The notes under the pieces: model-generated | The model's input: the letters and a program-made list of their open reading frames with translations, nothing else | What the model was told of the DNA's origin: nothing | Database searches by the model: none | Source of the DNA: Candidatus Bathyarchaeota archaeon | Lineage (GTDB): Archaea; Thermoproteota; Bathyarchaeia; 40CM-2-53-6; FEN-987 | Direction: 5' to 3' | Length of the DNA stretch: 5,655 nt | Assembly (NCBI GenBank): GCA_003152955.1 | Contig: PMBQ01000428.1 | Coordinates: forward strand, 1 to 5,655 | Made by a program: the position numbers and the translations under genes | Shown here: positions 4,222 to 5,655 of the stretch, in pieces | Position numbering within the stretch: position 1 is the stretch's first letter | Layout: each line of letters opens with the position of its first letter

Positions 4222-5184
4222 TCATGGAATCAGAACTATCTTGCCGTACGCTCCAGGCTCCATTATTTCACGGTGGGCACGCGGCGCATCCGTCAGGGGC
4301 AGCTCTTTCCCCACAACTGGGCGCAGCGTGCCGTTTTCTAGGCCTGCGCCGAGAGCACTGTGAATGACGGCTGCTTCTTGCATCGTGATGTTGAAGAGAA
4401 GCATACCCAGAATCGCTCCATCACGGGTCATCGCATCTCGCGGGTCAATCTCTATCCTACCCCGGCTGCCAATTACGACGACGCGTCCACGCATGGCCAG
4501 AACTCTCAGGTCTTTGTCGAGGTTTACGTTGGCGAGAATCTCAAGAATCACGTCAACCCCGTGACCCGCGCTCAGTGTCTGGATCTGATCCAGAAAGTCT
4601 GAGGCATGATGGTCTAACACGTGATGAGCGCCTTGTTGGCTGACTAGGGTTCTTCCTCTTTCAGTGCCACCTGTTCCAATCACTTTCATTCCTGCAGCGT
4701 GCGCCAACTGTACTGCAGCTATGCCGACTCCGCCTGTCGCGCCATGAATGAGGACAGTCTCCCCTGGTATAGCCTTGGCGAGTTGGAAGAGCGCTCGATA
4801 TGCAGTGGCGTAAGGAACATTCACTGCCGCGCCCTGGGCGAACGTAACTTTCTCGGGCAACGGATGAACTTGGTATTTCTCACACAACGCTTGTTCCGCG
4901 TACGTTCCACTCGATGTACCCGAGGTGTAGACTCGTGCGCCAATTCTTAAGTCGGTCACATGCTCGCCGATGGATTCTACGACGCCTGCCGCATCTATTC
5001 CAGGAGTGTACGGTAACATGGTTTTTCTCGAATACACGCCTGTTCGAGTGTAAGTATCCGTAGGATTGACTCCTATGGCTTTCACGCGAATCACGACCTG
5101 CTCGGGACCGGGATGCAGATCCGGCATCTCCTCAAGCCGCATGACTTCAGGGCCGCCAAACTCCCTAACTCGAATCGCTTTCAC
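4222..5184 (-). CDS. qor: NAD(P)H:quinone oxidoreductase, zeta-crystallin type (MDR superfamily)
   Basis: A complete 320-residue zinc-independent medium-chain reductase of normal length. The N-terminal GroES-like domain (about 1-120) contains FGGPEVM, GVNPTDTYTRTG and LPYTPGIDAAGVVE; the catalytic-zinc ligands of alcohol dehydrogenases are absent. The Rossmann domain carries HGATGGVGIAAVQLA (147-161) for the nucleotide, then GTGGTERG, GHGVDVILEILANVNLDKDL (207-226) and GSRGRIEIDPRDAM (239-252). The last three blocks are strikingly like animal zeta-crystallin and its bacterial relatives. Those enzymes use NADPH to reduce quinones or other activated alkenes in the cytosol. GTG 5184 is the start: GAGGAG lies 6 nt upstream, and the overlapping ATG (5186) runs into TGA at once. 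The gene stands alone, converging with the cupin. An AT-rich box lies at 5233-5240. The physiological substrate is not determined; NADPH preference is from the family. A close match to bacterial or eukaryotic forms may point to old lateral transfer. Confidence 0.93.
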   Translation of the reverse strand: MKAIRVREFGGPEVMRLEEMPDLHPGPEQVVIRVKAIGVNPTDTYTRTGVYSRKTMLPYTPGIDAAGVVESIGEHVTDLRIGARVYTSGTSSGTYAEQALCEKYQVHPLPEKVTFAQGAAVNVPYATAYRALFQLAKAIPGETVLIHGATGGVGIAAVQLAHAAGMKVIGTGGTERGRTLVSQQGAHHVLDHHASDFLDQIQTLSAGHGVDVILEILANVNLDKDLRVLAMRGRVVVIGSRGRIEIDPRDAMTRDGAILGMLLFNITMQEAAVIHSALGAGLENGTLRPVVGKELPLTDAPRAHREIMEPGAYGKIVLIP

Positions 5185-5190
5185 ATTTTT

Positions 5191-5196
5191 CTCCTC
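5191..5196 (-). promoter_or_regulatory. Ribosome binding site of the quinone oxidoreductase
   Basis: Reads GAGGAG on the minus strand, with a 6-nt spacer to GTG 5184. It settles the non-ATG start, since the overlapping ATG at 5186 is followed directly by a stop codon. Confidence 0.75.
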
Positions 5197-5232
5197 AACG
5201 TGTGCAATCTGTTCAACGCGGTCAAAGAGCAG

Positions 5233-5240
5233 AATATTAA
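5233..5240 (-). promoter_or_regulatory. Candidate TATA box for the quinone oxidoreductase
   Basis: Reads TTAATATT on the minus strand, about 53 nt before the start codon. Transcription from about 26 nt downstream would give a leader near 27 nt containing the GAGGAG site. The distance from the upstream 61-residue gene (209 bp) also argues for a separate promoter. Confidence 0.4.
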
Positions 5241-5369
5241 CGAATCCTCGGCTTGGCTTATGCGGGATCTGCTGTTGATCCTAAATTCAAAATGAGCTAC
5301 GTAGGACATTTTCTGTTCGGGCACGAACTGCGCTCTGGTGCATGCAGTCCGGCCTTGCGGTAGGTCCTT

Positions 5370-5386
5370 GGTCTGAGCGAAAGACC
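5370..5386 (-). terminator. Small hairpin after the 61-residue gene, weak terminator candidate
   Basis: GGTCT (5370-5374) and AGACC (5382-5386) form a 5-bp stem with a 7-nt loop just downstream of the minus-strand stop at 5394. No T-run follows on the minus strand, so this is at best a weak transcript-end or stability structure. Confidence 0.2.
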
Positions 5387-5393
5387 TGTTTAA

Positions 5394-5579
5394 TCAGTTT
5401 CTTTTGGTGACCAGGATGAGCTGTCCCTGCAGAAGATAGAAACTCTCCTTGTCGTCGGTGGAGTTCAAGCCCAGGAATACGGCTCCATTCTTCGCCAAGC
5501 TCACGCCTGTATTTTCGACGTCATCTGTCTTTAGGGTAAGAACCTCTACCTTAGTGGGTCGGTCTAATGTCTGCTTCAA
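5394..5579 (-). CDS. Hypothetical 61-residue protein
   Basis: I do not recognise this protein. TTG 5579 starts a 61-codon frame; an in-frame TAG lies seven codons upstream, and AAGGAG (5589-5594) sits 9 nt before the TTG, so translation is likely. The sequence is soluble, with no signal or membrane segment. Alternating hydrophobic stretches (KVEVLTL, GAVFLGL, SFYLL and GQLILVTKR) separated by turn-forming DD, KNG and DDK suggest a small all-beta domain. It contains no Cys or His, so metal binding is unlikely. An 11-bp dyad lies in the presumed promoter region. The quinone oxidoreductase follows on the same strand after 209 bp with its own promoter signals, so co-transcription is doubtful. Good start signals and plausible composition make it a probable real gene, but function cannot be assigned. 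Confidence 0.6.
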   Translation of the reverse strand: MKQTLDRPTKVEVLTLKTDDVENTGVSLAKNGAVFLGLNSTDDKESFYLLQGQLILVTKRN

Positions 5580-5588
5580 TCCAACTCT

Positions 5589-5594
5589 CTCCTT
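5589..5594 (-). promoter_or_regulatory. Ribosome binding site of the 61-residue gene
   Basis: Reads AAGGAG on the minus strand, 9 nt before TTG 5579. Spacing is slightly long, but no other start codon is available in frame, and it is the main evidence that the small ORF is expressed. Confidence 0.55.
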
Positions 5595-5608
5595 AGACTA
5601 AGTAAAGG

Positions 5609-5619
5609 CGCTCTGAGCG
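5609..5619. repeat. 11-bp dyad upstream of the 61-residue gene
   Basis: CGCTC-T-GAGCG is a perfect 5+1+5 palindrome 30 nt upstream of TTG 5579, beside AT-rich boxes on the minus strand (TTTACTTAG corresponding to 5600-5608). Its place suits an operator, but a dyad this short is weak evidence. Confidence 0.25.
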
Positions 5620-5655
5620 TTTAAGACCTTCGAAACTTTACCGTTGGGCAATCGC

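Noticed and set aside
4360..5295. Plus-strand open frames opposite or upstream of the quinone oxidoreductase
   Set aside because: They are antisense or overlapping shadows, low in protein-like features and without start signals.

Overview
The window looks archaeal, most plausibly from the Nitrososphaerota (Thaumarchaeota) or a neighbouring soil or sediment lineage. This is inferred from several signs: many free-standing Lrp/AsnC ligand-binding domains without a DNA-binding half, frequent TTG and GTG starts, a mix of apparently leaderless genes with AT-rich boxes about 26 nt upstream and Shine-Dalgarno-led genes, and a dodecin whose flavin-site residues sit at the numbering of the Halobacterium protein. 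No rRNA, tRNA, CRISPR array, insertion sequence or phage gene is visible. Base composition is even and gives no sign of a recent insertion.

Left part (1-1562): the C-terminal end of an APC-type amino-acid permease enters from the left edge. It ends in an unusual Cys-rich cytosolic tail. Four codons later, in the same reading frame, begins a small protein that is only an Lrp/AsnC effector-binding (RAM) domain. Facing it on the minus strand is a two-gene operon (1562 down to 959) of two further RAM-only proteins. They are paralogues of each other, and the second carries a C-terminal zinc ribbon. A permease end plus three HTH-less amino-acid-sensor domains suggests a local amino-acid sensing or regulation module. 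This is the most interesting part of the window.

Middle (1563-3813): a gene-free stretch of about 430 bp with small dyads leads into a complete PLP-dependent DegT/DnrJ/EryC1/StrS aminotransferase (1991-3115). A dodecin flavin-storage protein follows (start re-assigned to TTG 3251). Then comes a gene-poor stretch of about 360 bp that holds at most one 22-codon ORF with a good ribosome-binding site.

Right part (3814-5655): a small single-domain cupin (+) converges on a zeta-crystallin-type NAD(P)H:quinone oxidoreductase (-). Upstream of the latter lies an unrecognised 61-residue protein (-) with its own ribosome-binding site and a dyad in its promoter region. Dodecin, cupin and quinone reductase may share a loose redox/flavin theme, but they are separately oriented and no common pathway can be shown.
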